A DNA stretch of 49,703 nt from Streptomyces globisporus (GTDB lineage Bacteria > Actinomycetota > Actinomycetes > Streptomycetales > Streptomycetaceae). The notes below the pieces were generated by a model. The model searched no databases, was not told the origin of the DNA, and saw only the letters and a program-made list of their open reading frames with translations. Below, piece by piece: positions 47,971-49,703 of this stretch (position 1 is its first letter; each line of letters opens with the position of its first letter). The translations under genes were made by a program, and so were the position numbers. The DNA is taken from assembly GCF_003501885.1 (NCBI RefSeq), contig NZ_QWFA01000016.1:1-49703 (forward strand), in the 5' to 3' direction.

Positions 47971-49703
47971 CTACGCGGGCGGCATGGTTTCCTCCTGGAT
48001 CACCTTCTGCGCCACGGCGAAGGCGGCTCCGGCGGCCGGGATGCCGGAGTAGACGGCGGTCTGGAGGAGAACTTCCTTGATCTCGGCGGGCGTCAGACCG
48101 TTGCGCAGGGCTGCCCGGGTGTGCGCGGCCAGGCCCTCCAGGTGGCCGGAGGTGACGAGCGCGGTGAGCGTGATGACGCTGCGGGTGCGGCGGTCGAGGC
48201 CGTCGCGGCTCCAGACCTCGCCCCAGGCGTACCGGGTGACCAGCTCCTGGAAGTCCTCGGTGAAGGCGTCGGCCGTGTCGTTCACCGCGTCGACATGGGC
48301 GTCCCCCAGGACTTCACGGCGGACCTTCGTACCCTGCGCGTGCCGGTCGTCCGAGGTCGGCGCGAGGGTGTCGGGCGTAGCGGCGGCCGGGGCGATCTCG
48401 GCCACCGGGACGAACGGCGTGCTGGGGGCGGCGGGCGCGGTGACGTGGGGCAGCACGGGGATCGCGGCCGAGGTGTCCTGCTGCCAGGCGCTGGAGAAGT
48501 GCATCAGCAGCAGGTCGCTGACGGCGGCGGGCTGCTCGACGGGCGCGAGGTGGGAGGCGCCGGGGACGAGCGCGAGGCGGGCGTCCGGTATCCCGGCGAC
48601 CAGCGTGCGGGCCTCGGCGGGCCCGGTGACCTGGTCCTCCGCCCCGACCAGCACCAGGGTGGGGACGCCGATCCGGCCGAGGGCGCCGCGGATGTCGAAC
48701 GCCGCGAGTGCCTCGCAGGCGGCGATGTAGCAGCCGGGGTCGGTGGTGCGGACCATCTGCACGGCCCATTCCACGATGGCGGGCTGTGCGGCGGCGAAGC
48801 CGGGGGTGAACCAGCGCTCGGGCGCGGTGCGGGCCATCGGCTCCAGGCCGTTGGTGCGGACGATCACCCCGCGCCGGCGGAACTCGTCGGCCGTGCCGAA
48901 CCGGGGCGAGGAGGCGACGAGCGCCAGCGAGGCGACCCGGTGCGGGTGGCGCAGGGCCAGGTCCGCGCCGATCGCCCCGCCGATGGAGCAGCCCGCGTAG
49001 CCGAAGCGCTGGACGCCCAGACCGTCCAGCGTCGCGAGCAAGCGGTCGCCCAGCTCGGCGACGGAAGCGGCGGCGTGGGCGGGCGCGCCGCCGTGGCCGG
49101 GCAGGTCGTACCGGAAGATCCGCCAGTGCTGGGACAGCTCGGGGATCTGGCGGTCCCACATGTGCCACGTCGTGCCGAGCGAGGGCCCGATGACCAGGAC
49201 CGGGGCGTCCTCGGGCCCGTCGAAGCGGTACTGAAGGGTCCGCGGGGCGGCTGCCGCCGCCTGCACGCTCTGCGGGGCGGACGGCGCCTGCGGACCGGGG
49301 GAGGCGGCGTGCCGACCGGGGTCGGCCTGCGCGGCCTGGGGTACGGGGGTGGCGTGCGGGCCGAGTGCGGCGGCCGGAGCTGCCTGCGGGCCGGGGACGG
49401 TCTGCGGGCCGGGACCCGGCCGGCCGGCCTCGGCGGACTGCGGCGCGGAGGCGGTGTGCGGCGGCTGCGGGGCGAACGGGCCCTGCGGGGCCGGCGGGGC
49501 GAGCGGCGTCCTGTCCGGTTGCGCGGCCTCCGGGAAACCGGGGGCTCCGCCGCCGAGCGGCGGGTAGGGGTCCGGGAAGGAACCCGGGGCGCCCGGCACG
49601 GGCACGGCGTCCGGTCCCTGGTGCGGGGCCGGAACCGCCTGGTGAGGCGCTCCGGGATGCGGGGCGGGCCCACCGGGGTGGGGGGCCTGCACGGGCTGCG
49701 GGG
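47971..49703 (-). CDS. pcaL: 3-oxoadipate enol-lactonase / 4-carboxymuconolactone decarboxylase fusion (partial at right edge)
   Basis: Two enzymes of the protocatechuate branch of the beta-ketoadipate pathway in one chain. The alpha/beta-hydrolase part (about 49240 to 48480) begins TLQYRFDGPEDAPVLVIGP and has the nucleophile elbow GCSIGG, GAEDQVTG and a catalytic His in GASHLAPVEQP: enol-lactone hydrolysis (PcaD). After a Pro/Ala-rich linker, the C-terminal part has VRREVLGDAHV, RYAWGEVWSRDGLDRRTRS and HTRAALRNGLTPAEIKEVL, the carboxymuconolactone decarboxylase (PcaC). Such fusions are known as PcaL in Streptomyces. Before the hydrolase lie about 150 residues rich in Pro, Ala, Gly and Gln, unusual for this enzyme. 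The frame stays open to the window edge, so the true start is outside; the GTG at 49692 need not be it. Confidence 0.88.
   Translation of the reverse strand, partial: PQPVQAPHPGGPAPHPGAPHQAVPAPHQGPDAVPVPGAPGSFPDPYPPLGGGAPGFPEAAQPDRTPLAPPAPQGPFAPQPPHTASAPQSAEAGRPGPGPQTVPGPQAAPAAALGPHATPVPQAAQADPGRHAASPGPQAPSAPQSVQAAAAAPRTLQYRFDGPEDAPVLVIGPSLGTTWHMWDRQIPELSQHWRIFRYDLPGHGGAPAHAAASVAELGDRLLATLDGLGVQRFGYAGCSIGGAIGADLALRHPHRVASLALVASSPRFGTADEFRRRGVIVRTNGLEPMARTAPERWFTPGFAAAQPAIVEWAVQMVRTTDPGCYIAACEALAAFDIRGALGRIGVPTLVLVGAEDQVTGPAEARTLVAGIPDARLALVPGASHLAPVEQPAAVSDLLLMHFSSAWQQDTSAAIPVLPHVTAPAAPSTPFVPVAEIAPAAATPDTLAPTSDDRHAQGTKVRREVLGDAHVDAVNDTADAFTEDFQELVTRYAWGEVWSRDGLDRRTRSVITLTALVTSGHLEGLAAHTRAALRNGLTPAEIKEVLLQTAVYSGIPAAGAAFAVAQKVIQEETMPPA

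Overview
High-GC actinobacterial DNA, almost certainly Streptomyces: strong G/C preference at third codon positions, a gluABCD-type glutamate ABC operon, a fused lactonase/decarboxylase of the protocatechuate pathway, and GC-rich hairpin terminators. The left 40 kb is part of a trans-acyltransferase (trans-AT) polyketide synthase / nonribosomal peptide synthetase (PKS/NRPS) cluster that continues past the left edge. The right 9 kb is ordinary chromosomal housekeeping.

Biosynthetic region (1-40029), minus strand in order of transcription: (i) a 4822-aa PKS (40029-25561) reading GNAT-ACP | KS-DH-KR-ACP | KS-KR-ACP | KS0-DH-ACP | KS-ACP; (ii) a 3525-aa NRPS (25564-14987) overlapping it by 4 bp and reading C-C-A(Thr)-PCP-C-A(nMT)-PCP-C; (iii) after a strong terminator, a 635-aa tandem acyltransferase supplying extender units in trans; (iv) a second PKS (9975-1511) reading DH-ACP-ACP-DH-KS-KR-ACP-KS0-PCP, whose first KS is broken by a one-base frameshift; (v) the start of another NRPS (1496 to the left edge). 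No module carries its own AT. On the plus strand, inside the cluster, lie a short-chain dehydrogenase and a membrane acyltransferase that could act as tailoring enzymes.

Reading the domains literally, protein (i) would load acetyl, build a conjugated diene and end with a beta-keto group (a 3-oxo-octa-4,6-dienoyl-like chain). Protein (ii) would add threonine and then an N-methylated residue. The rest of the path is not simply collinear. The NRPS ends in a condensation domain without the catalytic histidine, the second PKS begins with a DH and no KS, and several domains lack signature residues (second AT, second ACP of the tandem pair, two KS0 domains). No thioesterase, phosphopantetheinyl transferase, pathway regulator or enoylreductase is visible, so these must lie to the left or elsewhere.

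Boundary (40030-40870): two decayed transposase remnants of different families separate the cluster from the conserved region.

Right flank (40896-49703): glutamate ABC transporter operon, a small conserved hypothetical gene, a short-chain dehydrogenase, a Clp-N/HTH protein with a nested palindromic operator and an apparently leaderless promoter, exodeoxyribonuclease III, a metallo-beta-lactamase-fold hydrolase, and a PcaD-PcaC fusion running off the right edge with an unusual proline-rich N-terminal extension.
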